A stretch of DNA of 64,000 nucleotides from JAMQKA01 sp031569985 (GCF_031569985.1 NZ_JAMQKA010000033.1:1-64000); one strand, 5' to 3'; numbered from the stretch's first letter, positions 15,546 to 24,015 are shown. The notes: generated by a model from the sequence alone, not told the origin. Program-made: numbers and translations.

Positions 15546-15546
15546 A

Positions 15547-18500
15547 ATGCAGGTTTTTATCTTTGGGGCGGCGCGAACTAATAGCAAGTTGGCTACAGGG
15601 GGACAGCAGCTGGTGCTGGAAAAGCTGATCAGGGGGCAGCGGGTGCTGGACTGGACGATCAACGCCATCAACCAGGCAGGCATTACCAGCGAGCAGATCT
15701 CATTTATCGGTGGCTACAAGATTGACAAAATTATTAGCAAATATCCCGGTCTTCACTACATCGTGAATCCGCGTTGGGCTGAAACGCATGTCGTGGGATC
15801 GCTCCGCTGTGCCCTGGATTCGTGGAAAGGGGGCGACCTGCTGCTAACCTACGCCGACACTGTTTTTCGTCATACTGTATTCGATACGTTATTACAGTAT
15901 AACAGCCCTGTAACGATCGGCATCGACCGGGCGTGGAGAGAGCGACTGGAACAGGAATATCTGCAGGCTGAAGCGGAGAAGGTATTGCTTGAGAATGGAA
16001 GAGTAAAAGCATTGGGGCGCCACGAAATTCCACCCGTCCAGGCCGATGCACAATTTTCCGGTCTGGTACTGCTGAAAAAAAACGTGGTCCGAAAGATCTG
16101 TGACTTGTTGGTGGATAAAAGAGATGCGGAATCACCTGTCTCAGATCAGGGAAGTTTGACCGAACTCCTTCAAATCATACGCAGGGATTGGGAAATCCCG
16201 ATCATTACCCATGACCATAGCGGGAGTTGGGCAGAACTCGACACGCAAGCTGACCTGGCGCAATTTGTCTTCGGTACCAAAGCGGAAACCTTGGATCGGA
16301 TTCAGCCCCTGGTCACAAAAGCTGAAATCTGCGAGCAGGTTCACTTCCCACTGAAGCATTGGGAGCAAGATCATTCGTCGGTGTTAAATCGGATTCAAGC
16401 TCATTTTCCCAAAGAGGAGCTTATCATCCGTAGTAGCTCGCTTGAGGAGGATTCCTGGGAGTCCTCGCAGGCGGGGGCATTCCTGAGCGTGGCGGGTATT
16501 GAGTCGGAAGATAACATTGCACTGGAAGAGGGGATCGATCAAGTGATAACGGGGTTCAGGCAAAATGGTTCGGGCTGCTATGATCCCAATAACCAAGTGT
16601 TGGTTCAGCCGTTTATCAGTGACGTAGCGATGAGTGGAGTCGCCTTTTCAAAACACCTGGAAAACGGTACCCCGTATTACCTGGTAAATTATGATGATGT
16701 TTCCCGGCGGACCGATACGGTAACCTCCGGGACTTCCCCGAATTCGAAATCGGTTACAATCTACAAGAAAGCGGAATCTCCGCCAGAAGATCAACGCATC
16801 GCACGGGTGATCGAAGCTGTCAAAGAGTTGGAGACTATCACCGGTTACCAGTCGCTGGATATTGAATTTGTACTTACCGAAACCGGTGAGCTGTACATCG
16901 TGCAGGTGCGGCCGATAACAACCCACAACGGAATTCCGGGTTACCCTGATTTCCATCAGCGAATAGAACGGGCGAAGCAGAAGGTGGCGTCACGGCTTAA
17001 ACCGATTCCGCACATTTTTGGAGACCGCACAGTACTGGCCGACATGCCTGACTGGAATCCTGCTGAGATGATCGGGGTGCGGCCGAAACCACTGACTGTT
17101 TCCCTTTATCAATACCTGATTACGGACTCCACGTGGCGAATTGCCCGCAGCAGGATGGGATACAACAACCCGTCCCCGGAAAAATTGATGTACTGCATCG
17201 GGGGGCACCCGTATATCGATGTGCGAAACAGTTTTAATAACTTGATTCCCGGGGGCCTGGGTAATTCGCTGTCAGAAAAGTTGGTAAATCATTACATCGA
17301 GCGCCTGAAGGAGCAGCCGCAGCTTCATGACAAAATTGAGTTTGAGATTGCCATCACCTGCTATTCGCCTGATATCGACGAGCATCTCAAGCGTCTGCCG
17401 GGCGATCAGTTTGATTCGGAGGAGATCGTGCAGCTGAAGGATATATTGAGGAAACTTACCGAAGATGCGATCACCGGCAACAGCTTGTCGGTTGAGGAGC
17501 TGGTGGGCCGGACGGAATCGTTGAATCCGAGGCGCGAGGCGCTGCTGGATACCGATTACGAGATATCAGAAATTCCGAGCCTGGTCAATACTTTGCTGGA
17601 TGACTGCATTGAGCGGGGGACGATCCCGTTCTCCATCCTGGCGCGTTACGGATTTATCGCCTCGTCGATGTTGCGTGGACTTGTAAGGTGTGGAGCTATT
17701 AGCAACAAACAGCATCACAAGTTCTTGAACTCTATAGAAACCGTGGCGGGGAACCTTGTGGAGACGATGGACCAGGTACTTGCGGGGCGATATCCCAAAG
17801 AAAAGTTTCTGCAGGAATTCGGCCACCTGCGACCGGGGACCTACGACATCACCTCCTATAGCTACGCCGAAAAGCCCGGACAGTATTTCCCGGATTGTGA
17901 TGTAAGGGACAGGGCTGACTTTGAAGATCAGAGTGCAGAGACAGGAGATTCCGAACCATTTCGTTTTGGTGATGAAATGCTGAACGCAATCCAGGATGAA
18001 ATTAAACAGATGGGAATGGATTTCAGTGCACGAGAGCTGCTCAATTTTATTGAAAAAGCAACAGCAACACGTGAATATGCAAAATTCCAGTTTACAAAGA
18101 ATCTGAGCAAAGCCCTCAATCTGCTGGCGGAATGGGGAGAAGCGCAGGGTTTTAGCCGGGAAGACCTCTCCTATATGTTTATTAAGGATATTTTACGGTT
18201 GGATACATTCAGTATTGGTCAGTCAGCAACATTGTATATGAAGCAAAAAATACAGGAGGGAAAACGCTGGCACAAAGAATCCAATAAAATAGAGACGCCT
18301 CAAATTATAGCATCACCCCGGGACCTTGATATTATTGAACACAATGTGGCTGAACCTAACTATGTCACAAATAAGTCGATGACTGCGCCGATCTGCAGGC
18401 TTTCCAAAATTGCTGATAAGCAAGAGCTGGAAGGCAAAATTGTACTGACAGAAGGAGCTGATCCGGGATACGACTGGATTTTCCTTCACCCGATTAAGGG

Positions 18501-18666
18501 ATTAATAACGAAATACGGTGGGGCGGCCTCGCATATGACGATTCGTTGCGCAGAATTTGGGTTGCCGGCGGCCATCGGGTGTGGGGAGCACTGGTTTGAA
18601 CGCCTAAACGAGGCTTCGAATGTAGAGCTCAACTGCTCCAACAAACAGATAAAGGTGCTTGGATGA
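15547..18666 (+). CDS. nucleotidyltransferase-like domain fused to L-glutamine kinase (Cj1418-like)
   Basis: 1039 residues. About 1-270 is a nucleotidyltransferase fold with a worn nucleotide motif (FGAARTNSKLATGG in place of GxGTR) but kept LLTYADTVFR and SGSWAELDTQADL. About 300-560 is an ATP-grasp domain of the PEP-synthase/PPDK_N type (IIRSSSLEEDSWESSQAGAF; DIEFVLTETGELYIVQVRP). The C-terminus is a swivelling phosphohistidine domain, ITKYGGAASHMTIRCAEFG, with His996. The last about 770 residues match the size and layout of Campylobacter Cj1418, which uses ATP to make L-glutamine phosphate, the nitrogen-phosphorus source for phosphoramidate. The kinase His lies 43 residues from the end, as in Cj1418-type proteins. 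The ATG at 15547 is 1 bp after the previous stop. Pyruvate dikinase or PEP synthase is less likely given the two following genes. Confidence 0.85.
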   Translation: MQVFIFGAARTNSKLATGGQQLVLEKLIRGQRVLDWTINAINQAGITSEQISFIGGYKIDKIISKYPGLHYIVNPRWAETHVVGSLRCALDSWKGGDLLLTYADTVFRHTVFDTLLQYNSPVTIGIDRAWRERLEQEYLQAEAEKVLLENGRVKALGRHEIPPVQADAQFSGLVLLKKNVVRKICDLLVDKRDAESPVSDQGSLTELLQIIRRDWEIPIITHDHSGSWAELDTQADLAQFVFGTKAETLDRIQPLVTKAEICEQVHFPLKHWEQDHSSVLNRIQAHFPKEELIIRSSSLEEDSWESSQAGAFLSVAGIESEDNIALEEGIDQVITGFRQNGSGCYDPNNQVLVQPFISDVAMSGVAFSKHLENGTPYYLVNYDDVSRRTDTVTSGTSPNSKSVTIYKKAESPPEDQRIARVIEAVKELETITGYQSLDIEFVLTETGELYIVQVRPITTHNGIPGYPDFHQRIERAKQKVASRLKPIPHIFGDRTVLADMPDWNPAEMIGVRPKPLTVSLYQYLITDSTWRIARSRMGYNNPSPEKLMYCIGGHPYIDVRNSFNNLIPGGLGNSLSEKLVNHYIERLKEQPQLHDKIEFEIAITCYSPDIDEHLKRLPGDQFDSEEIVQLKDILRKLTEDAITGNSLSVEELVGRTESLNPRREALLDTDYEISEIPSLVNTLLDDCIERGTIPFSILARYGFIASSMLRGLVRCGAISNKQHHKFLNSIETVAGNLVETMDQVLAGRYPKEKFLQEFGHLRPGTYDITSYSYAEKPGQYFPDCDVRDRADFEDQSAETGDSEPFRFGDEMLNAIQDEIKQMGMDFSARELLNFIEKATATREYAKFQFTKNLSKALNLLAEWGEAQGFSREDLSYMFIKDILRLDTFSIGQSATLYMKQKIQEGKRWHKESNKIETPQIIASPRDLDIIEHNVAEPNYVTNKSMTAPICRLSKIADKQELEGKIVLTEGADPGYDWIFLHPIKGLITKYGGAASHMTIRCAEFGLPAAIGCGEHWFERLNEASNVELNCSNKQIKVLG

Positions 18667-19343
18667 GTGAACTGAAAAGAATCGGTATTACCCAGCGGGT
18701 AGTGTACATGGAACAGATCGATGAACGGCGGGATGCGCTCGACCAGCGCTGGCATGATTTTGCCGGCGTTGTGGGGCTGCAGCTGGTCCCGATCCCCAAT
18801 AACATCCCGGACAGTGCCCGCTATGCCGAATCGATGGAGCTCGAGGGGCTGATTTTTTCCGGTGGCAATAACATCGGTATCAACGGGGGAACATACTTGA
18901 AAGACAAAAATTTGCAAGAACATGACGTGGCGCTTGCGCGTGATCGAACAGAAAGCAACTTATTGAAATGGGCTATGAGCAGGAATAAGCCGCTTATCGG
19001 GGTGTGCCGGGGACTCCAGTTTATAAACGCATTTTTCGGTGGCAATCAATCCAGGATTGACGCCGATACTCATGTGGCGAAAGAGCATATGGTTCAGTCT
19101 CGAAGTGCAGAATGGGAAGCAATTTATGGTGAGTCGTTCCAGGTCAACTCTTATCACAGGTGGGGAATACCGGTGGATATGGTTGGGCGGAGTTTAACAA
19201 TAACAGCGGTTTTTGATAACCATGTGGAAGCCGTTCAGCATGCAGGCTATGCCCTCTATGGCATGATGTGGCACCCCGAGCGTTACCAGAAATTCAGAAA
19301 CAGTGATATCAATTTTTATAAAGAAAAACTAGGGGTACTATGA
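18663..19343 (+). CDS. class I glutamine-amidotransferase-like hydrolase (Cj1417-like, gamma-glutamyl-CDP-amidate hydrolase)
   Basis: 226 residues with an intact Cys-His-Glu triad of the class I amidotransferase fold: the nucleophile Cys115 in PLIGVCRGLQFIN, and His204 and Glu206 in GMMWHPERYQ. The oxyanion-side segment is LIFSGGNNIG. In Campylobacter the related Cj1417 removes glutamate from gamma-L-glutamyl-CDP-amidate, releasing cytidine diphosphoramidate. It overlaps the glutamine-kinase-like gene (ATGA) and the next cytidylyltransferase-like gene (ATGA), so the three are co-translated in the Campylobacter-like set. Similar folds are annotated as gamma-glutamyl-GABA hydrolase; the neighbours argue for the phosphoramidate role. 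Confidence 0.85.
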   Translation: MSELKRIGITQRVVYMEQIDERRDALDQRWHDFAGVVGLQLVPIPNNIPDSARYAESMELEGLIFSGGNNIGINGGTYLKDKNLQEHDVALARDRTESNLLKWAMSRNKPLIGVCRGLQFINAFFGGNQSRIDADTHVAKEHMVQSRSAEWEAIYGESFQVNSYHRWGIPVDMVGRSLTITAVFDNHVEAVQHAGYALYGMMWHPERYQKFRNSDINFYKEKLGVL

Positions 19344-20137
19344 GCAATGATTACACTGCAATTATTTTGGCAGCAGGAAAAGGAACGCGGTTGCGCCCGT
19401 TGACCAATCGTATCCCCAAATGTATGATTCCGGTGGACGGGAAGCCGATGCTGGAATGGCAATTGGAGGTGTTGGTCGAATCTGGTATTGAGAATATTAT
19501 TGTGGTAACCGGCTATCTTGAGGATAAAATTGATGACCTCAGGATTACCAAGGTTCATAATTCTGTTTACGATTCCACAAATATGGTGCATAGCCTGTTT
19601 TGTGCGGAAAAGTACCTTGAGGGGAAAGTTATCGTTTCATACGGGGATATCATTTACTCGAAACGGGTTCTGCAGAAACTGATGGATAATGAGCAGGATA
19701 TGGTGGTTGCATCGGATATGCAGTGGCTTCCCTACTGGCAAAAAAGATGCAGTGATCCACTTTCAGATGCAGAAACTTTTGAGACTGGTCCCTGGCAGAC
19801 CGTATTGTCCCTGGGAGGGGAGCCCAACGCAACCGAAGAGATCGACGGCCAATATATTGGTTTGACGAAGCTTTCAGACAGAGGATGCCGGTTGGTGAAA
19901 GAAGCTTATCACAACTGCCGGGATCACTCAAAAAGGGCAGATGATGCCTGGGGGAGTGGGCGCGATCTAAGAAACGCCTATATGACCGACCTGTTAAATC
20001 ATTTTGCCCGCACACGAGAGCTGTTTTATACGCCGATCCAGCGCGGATGGTTTGAGGTGGACACTCCAATGGACCTCGACATTGCCTACCGGCAGATACG
20101 AGACAGCAAAAAAAGAGTGGATATGAGCTATTCTTAA
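19340..20137 (+). CDS. nucleotidyltransferase, CTP:phosphoglutamine cytidylyltransferase-like (Cj1416-like)
   Basis: 265 residues with a canonical sugar-nucleotidyltransferase start: IILAAGKGTRLRPLTNRIPKCMIPVDGKPML, then the NSVYDSTNMVHSLFCA segment, the metal-site VSYGDIIYSK and the late GWFEVDTPMDL. In Campylobacter, Cj1416 joins CTP and L-glutamine phosphate into gamma-L-glutamyl-CDP-amidate. Its position directly after kinase- and hydrolase-like genes, with 4-bp overlap, supports that role. It is a paralog of the N-terminal domain of the kinase fusion: the NSVYDSTNMV, SYGD and VDTPMDL segments all have counterparts there. A glucose- or phosphocholine-type substrate is the alternative. Confidence 0.85.
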   Translation: MSNDYTAIILAAGKGTRLRPLTNRIPKCMIPVDGKPMLEWQLEVLVESGIENIIVVTGYLEDKIDDLRITKVHNSVYDSTNMVHSLFCAEKYLEGKVIVSYGDIIYSKRVLQKLMDNEQDMVVASDMQWLPYWQKRCSDPLSDAETFETGPWQTVLSLGGEPNATEEIDGQYIGLTKLSDRGCRLVKEAYHNCRDHSKRADDAWGSGRDLRNAYMTDLLNHFARTRELFYTPIQRGWFEVDTPMDLDIAYRQIRDSKKRVDMSYS

Positions 20138-20212
20138 ACTCCGGTGTCGATCAAAGGGATCTATCCAGGCGTACTGAATATTTGAAGAACATTATCCTGA
20201 AATACCAGAAAT

Positions 20213-21211
20213 ATGAAAAAATTACATTTGCACATCGGTTCCGGGAAGACCGGTACCACCTCTATACAGGAAATATTTTTTGCCAATAATAAAAAACTAA
20301 ATGCGCAGGGGTTTAACTATCCCGGCCAGAGCTCTGAACAGCATATGCTCTATTTTGCCTCAAAAGCACCGCAGGAGCACTGGGCCCGAACGTATAAAGG
20401 GATCGAAAGGGATAAGCTGCAGCAGGCGGTCAACCGCTTTTTTGAAATAATGACCCGTGATTTTCAAACCGATCATCAGCATATCATTTCCACGGAGTAT
20501 CTATTTATTAATGAGAAAGAGTATGTAGGGAATATTGTTGAATTCCTAAATGAGTATTTTACCGACGTTAAAGTCTACCTGTTTGTGCGAGAGCCGGTAG
20601 GCTTCTACCGGTCGCATCAGCAGCAGATATTAAAAGCGCGATCATTTATTGCTTCTCCCTATACATACAAATATGATTTTCGTGGGGTGATTGAGGCCTG
20701 GAGTGATTTTTTTGATGTAGAGGTCATCAAGTATAGTAAGCAGAAAAATTCCTGCGAGGAGCTGTGCCGAAGGATCGGGATTGATTTTGCTCCATTGAGC
20801 CAAGGTACCAAAAGAACAAAGGCATCGGTTTCTATTGAGCAGATGGCACTGCTGGAAAAGATACAACAGAACTTCTACACGCACATTGATGACCAGCTGA
20901 ATGGGAAGCTTCATCTTAAAATTATTCCCCGGATCCAGGCCGGATTTACTTCCAAGCCAAAACTTAAAGAATGGGTTCGATCGGTGGTATATGAAAATCA
21001 CCGCAAAGATCTCGAATGGCTCAAAGAGGAGTACGGTATCGAATTCCCGGTAAATAGTGTTCAAGAGAGCACTGAGTCGGCTCCAGCTTTTCAAAACGGC
21101 AAGGCCACGGTGCGCGATATCTACCAGGTTCAAAATGAAGAGACGGTTCAGCGGTATGAGGCAATGGTCGTTGATTCCCTTCTGAAAAAACTGCTTGAGA
21201 AAACGTCGTAG
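20213..21211 (+). CDS. sulfotransferase-like protein
   Basis: 332 residues. The N-terminus LHLHIGSGKTGTTSIQ is the phosphate-binding loop of PAPS-dependent sulfotransferases (5'-PSB), and VYLFVREPVGFYRSHQQQ matches the 3'-phosphate-binding segment. No signal peptide or membrane segment, so it is cytoplasmic. It lies 75 bp after the cytidylyltransferase-like gene and 326 bp before the first flagellin. It may sulfate the flagellin glycan. Because the Campylobacter phosphoramidate donor is a 3'-phospho-CDP-amidate that resembles PAPS in its 3'-phosphate, it could instead transfer phosphoramidate. No APS-kinase-like gene (Cj1415 role) is seen here to make that donor. Confidence 0.8.
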   Translation: MKKLHLHIGSGKTGTTSIQEIFFANNKKLNAQGFNYPGQSSEQHMLYFASKAPQEHWARTYKGIERDKLQQAVNRFFEIMTRDFQTDHQHIISTEYLFINEKEYVGNIVEFLNEYFTDVKVYLFVREPVGFYRSHQQQILKARSFIASPYTYKYDFRGVIEAWSDFFDVEVIKYSKQKNSCEELCRRIGIDFAPLSQGTKRTKASVSIEQMALLEKIQQNFYTHIDDQLNGKLHLKIIPRIQAGFTSKPKLKEWVRSVVYENHRKDLEWLKEEYGIEFPVNSVQESTESAPAFQNGKATVRDIYQVQNEETVQRYEAMVVDSLLKKLLEKTS

Positions 21212-21454
21212 GTTTTAAAGGTCCAAAAGTCGAAGGTCGGAAGGTCTAAAGTAGAAAGGTTAGAAGTTGAAGGTTTGGGGTTCGGGGGGGCAATAATTAT
21301 AGCAGGAGAAGCTCTACACAAAGAAAGCTTTGCGGTCCTCTGTGCCTTCTTTGCGAACCTCTGCGGTTAACCCCTGAATCAAATATTACTCTAAATCGCG
21401 TTCTACCTGTATTCCGGGTCGAAAAGATGCAAGGAATTAATTTGAGAAAAAAAT
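21212..21454. repeat. intergenic dispersed-repeat fragments
   Basis: The stretch begins with purine-rich imperfect copies of GGTCNAAAG/AAGGTCGGAAGG (21213-21280) and continues with a CTCTGTGCCTTCTTTGCG-type element ending in CTCTGCGGTTAA (21337-21367). Similar text is seen at 34435-34490, 39180-39250, 43740-43800 and 49385-49470. No gene was seen here. Confidence 0.5.
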
Positions 21455-21481
21455 TTAAGATCGGGTCTGAGCCTACGATAA
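21455..21481 (+). promoter_or_regulatory. candidate sigma28-type promoter of the flagellin genes
   Basis: TTAAGATC-N11-TACGATAA. It matches 5 of 8 and 6 of 8 positions of the FliA consensus (TAAAGTTT-N11-GCCGATAA) at the canonical spacing and lies 56 bp before the first flagellin ATG. It is weaker than the fliS promoter, but the place is right. Confidence 0.6.
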
Positions 21482-21537
21482 TAGCCGTGTCAAGCAGGTA
21501 GAACACGATATATTTTTAAGTAAAACGGAGAAATATT

Positions 21538-22512
21538 ATGCCAAGTTTTGGAGATTTAAACAGAGTAAATACAAACATTCAGTCGCTGGATTCCCAGTTT
21601 TCACTGAATCGCATTAACAGTGATATTGCCGAGAACCAGCTGAAGATGTCAACCGGTAAGCGGATCAACCGCGCGGAGGATGACTCGGCCGGCTACTCAA
21701 TTGCCACGAAACTGCGCAGCCGTGTCGGAGGGCTGAACCAGGCGATGCAAAACGTCGGGGATGCCAAGTCGGTGCTCGATATTGCCGAGGCCAGCTACAG
21801 CACGGTCATGGACAGCCTCGTCGAGATGAAGAGTCTGGCCACGCAGGCAGCCAACGACAGTTTGGGCGACACCGAGCGCGATTTCATTGGCGACCAGATT
21901 GAAGCACTTGGAAAAGATATTAATGAAGTATCCAACCAGACCGTATACCAGGATTATGAGCTGTTGAACGGTTCACAAAACTCAAACGGTACGGGTACAA
22001 ATTCAGGATCGCTTAGCCTCGAGTTCCAGGTAGGGGAACGCAAGTCTGACACCATCAGCACCGATGTGAACGCAGTGAACGTTGGAGAGCTGTTTGCAAG
22101 CGGCGGCGATCAGGATCTCGGCGCCACAACAACCAATGGTGGTGCGCAGGCCGGTGGAACTGCTATCCAGGCTTCCCAGGCAACAGCCGGTTCTCAGGGT
22201 GCCCTTACTTTTGATGATGGTGCTTCCTCATCTGACTACCGTGAGTTTATCAGCGCGGTTGACTCTGCGATCAATACCATGTCAGAGAATGTGAACAGTA
22301 TCGGTATTACGCAGTCGTCACTGTCGGTGCGAGAAGAAACACTCTCACAGTCAATAAGTGCTAACGAGTCTGCAAAGAGTCGAATCATGGATACCGACTT
22401 TGCCAAGGCACAAAGTGAATCGGTGCGTCTGCAAATCTTGCAGCAGACGGCAACTTCTGCGTTAGCCCAAGCCAATAACGGTCCACAGTCCGTCCTTGGA
22501 TTCATCGGATAG
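21538..22512 (+). CDS. fliC: flagellin (copy 1)
   Basis: 324-residue filament subunit, short with a small central domain. The N-terminal D0/D1 helices (SLNRINSDIAENQLKMSTGKRINRAEDDSAGYSIATKLR) and the C-terminal helices (AKSRIMDTDFAKAQSESVRLQILQQTATSALAQAN) are typical. The central part (about 150-240) is rich in Ser, Thr, Gly, Asn and Gln and is the likely O-glycosylation target of the upstream island. The ATG follows the ribosome site ACGGAG. The DNA of the first about 440 bp is nearly identical to the next gene, which points to recent duplication or gene conversion. Chaperone FliS and cap FliD are encoded at 2504-4264. Confidence 0.97.
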   Translation: MPSFGDLNRVNTNIQSLDSQFSLNRINSDIAENQLKMSTGKRINRAEDDSAGYSIATKLRSRVGGLNQAMQNVGDAKSVLDIAEASYSTVMDSLVEMKSLATQAANDSLGDTERDFIGDQIEALGKDINEVSNQTVYQDYELLNGSQNSNGTGTNSGSLSLEFQVGERKSDTISTDVNAVNVGELFASGGDQDLGATTTNGGAQAGGTAIQASQATAGSQGALTFDDGASSSDYREFISAVDSAINTMSENVNSIGITQSSLSVREETLSQSISANESAKSRIMDTDFAKAQSESVRLQILQQTATSALAQANNGPQSVLGFIG

Positions 22513-22556
22513 TTCCGGGCTAGTCCTTAAAGAATAACATCTAACGGAGTAATATT

Positions 22557-23507
22557 ATGCCAAGTTTTGGAGATTTAAACAGAGTAAATACAAACATTCA
22601 GTCGCTGGATTCCCAGTATTCACTGAATCGTATTAACAGTGATATTGCCGAGAACCAGCTGAAGATGTCAACCGGTAAGCGGATCAACCGCGCGGAGGAT
22701 GATTCGGCCGGCTACTCGATTGCCACGAAGCTGCGCAGCCGTGTCGGCGGGCTGAACCAGGCGATGCAAAACGTCGGGGATGCCAAGTCGGTGCTCGATA
22801 TTGCCGAGGCCAGCTACAGCACGGTCATGGACAGCCTTGTCGAGATGAAGAGCCTGGCCACGCAGGCAGCCAACGACAGTTTGGGCGACACCGAGCGTGG
22901 GTTCATCGGCGACCAAATTGAAGCCCTCGGTGATGATATCAACGAGGTAGCCAACCAGACCGTATATCAAGACTATGAACTGTTGAACGGTGAGGAAACC
23001 GGAATGACAGGTTCACTCAGTCTTGAGTTCCAGGTGGGTGAACGAAAGTCTGATACTATTACAACCAGTATCAATGCTGTCAATGTTGGTGAACTGTTTA
23101 ACCAGGGCGGCGGCGCTACGGCAAACCTGGGAGCCACAGGCTCAACTACTGCCATCCAGGCTGATTCAGCTTCTACAAGCGGTTCTGGTCAGGGTGGACT
23201 TACCTTCGCTTCTACAGCCACTTCCGCCGACTACCGTGAGTTTATTAGCGCGGTCGACTCAGCAATTAATACGATGTCCGAAAATGTCAATGACATTGGT
23301 ATTACGCAGTCATCACTGTCGGTGCGTGAAGAAACGCTTTCGCAGTCGATCAGTGCCAATGAGGCGGCAAAAAGTCGAATTATGGATACCGACTTTGCGA
23401 AGGCACAGAGTGAATCGGTGCGTCTGCAAATCTTGCAGCAGACGGCAACATCATCGTTGGCCCAGGCCAATAATGGTCCACAATCCGTACTCGGATTCAT
23501 TGGGTAG
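22557..23507 (+). CDS. fliC: flagellin (copy 2)
   Basis: 316 residues, tandem paralog 44 bp after copy 1 with the same leader (AACGGAGTAATATT before ATG). The N-terminal about 145 and C-terminal about 80 residues are nearly identical to copy 1. The central region differs by substitutions and small indels and is again rich in Ser, Thr, Ala and Gly. No separate sigma28 element was seen in the 44-bp gap, so it is probably co-transcribed and ends at the terminator at 23531-23567. Two filament subunits of equal length class suggest a mixed filament. Confidence 0.97.
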   Translation: MPSFGDLNRVNTNIQSLDSQYSLNRINSDIAENQLKMSTGKRINRAEDDSAGYSIATKLRSRVGGLNQAMQNVGDAKSVLDIAEASYSTVMDSLVEMKSLATQAANDSLGDTERGFIGDQIEALGDDINEVANQTVYQDYELLNGEETGMTGSLSLEFQVGERKSDTITTSINAVNVGELFNQGGGATANLGATGSTTAIQADSASTSGSGQGGLTFASTATSADYREFISAVDSAINTMSENVNDIGITQSSLSVREETLSQSISANEAAKSRIMDTDFAKAQSESVRLQILQQTATSSLAQANNGPQSVLGFIG

Positions 23508-23530
23508 CTTCGGTTCCAACGAACAATCTA

Positions 23531-23567
23531 AAATCCATGCTGCCTTCATCGGCAGTATGGATTTTTT
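23531..23567 (+). terminator. rho-independent terminator after flagellins
   Basis: AATCCATGCTGCC and GGCAGTATGGATT pair around a TTCATC loop with one mismatch, and a run of T follows. It lies 24 bp after the flagellin stop. Confidence 0.9.
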
Positions 23568-23711
23568 GTTTTAACCTTACTTGGAGCACATCCTGTCTCG
23601 CGAGATGTTTCAATTTTGCATGTTGATTATTAGTTCTCAGGGAATCTGGCACTAGCGGAATTTACATACCAACACAGGTTCAATGATGAGTGGTTAGTAG
23701 AAGACAGTCAG

Positions 23712-23957
23712 TGTATCGATCGGTTGATACCAATTCAATCGATCGGTTGACTTATCATCAATCGACTGGTTGCTCTTCCATCAATCGTTCGATTGACACA
23801 CCATCAGTCGTACGGTTGATACACCATAAACCGATCGGTTTATTTACCATCAATCGTACGGTTGACGCAGCACCAACCGAGCGATTGACTCTTTGTCAGT
23901 CGTACGGTTAACTCTGTACCAGTCGATCGGCTGACTTAACATCAATCGACCGATAGG
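23712..23957. repeat. array of eleven palindromes with exact 23-bp period
   Basis: Eleven degenerate copies of the palindrome TCAATCG-NN-CGGTTGA (16 bp) are separated by 7-bp spacers, often ending in CCA. The centres lie at 23719.5 plus multiples of 23 up to 23949.5, without a single indel. Copies 4 and 6 are perfect palindromes, and copy 6 (TAAACCG-AT-CGGTTTA) changes both arms together. No coding frame crosses it convincingly. It lies between the flagellin terminator and the DoxX gene. Confidence 0.9.
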
Positions 23958-23995
23958 CATTTGGTTTCTAATTGTATATCGAGTCTTAATTGTAA

Positions 23996-24015
23996 GGGCA
24001 CGGTGCACCGTGCCC
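23996..24015. repeat. perfect 20-bp palindrome
   Basis: GGGCACGGTG followed directly by its reverse complement. Elements of this GGGCACGG.CCGTGCCC type are common as dispersed intergenic repeats in many bacteria. There is no loop and no T-run, so it does not look like a terminator. Confidence 0.75.

Noticed and set aside
15361..15546. Longer start of the glutamine-kinase fusion
   Set aside because: The extra 62 residues lie over the 3' end of the formyltransferase-like gene in another frame and have no meaning; the ATG at 15547 follows the preceding stop directly.
23712..23957. CRISPR array
   Set aside because: Units are 23 bp in total, the repeats are degenerate palindromes with 7-bp spacers, and no cas gene is in the window.
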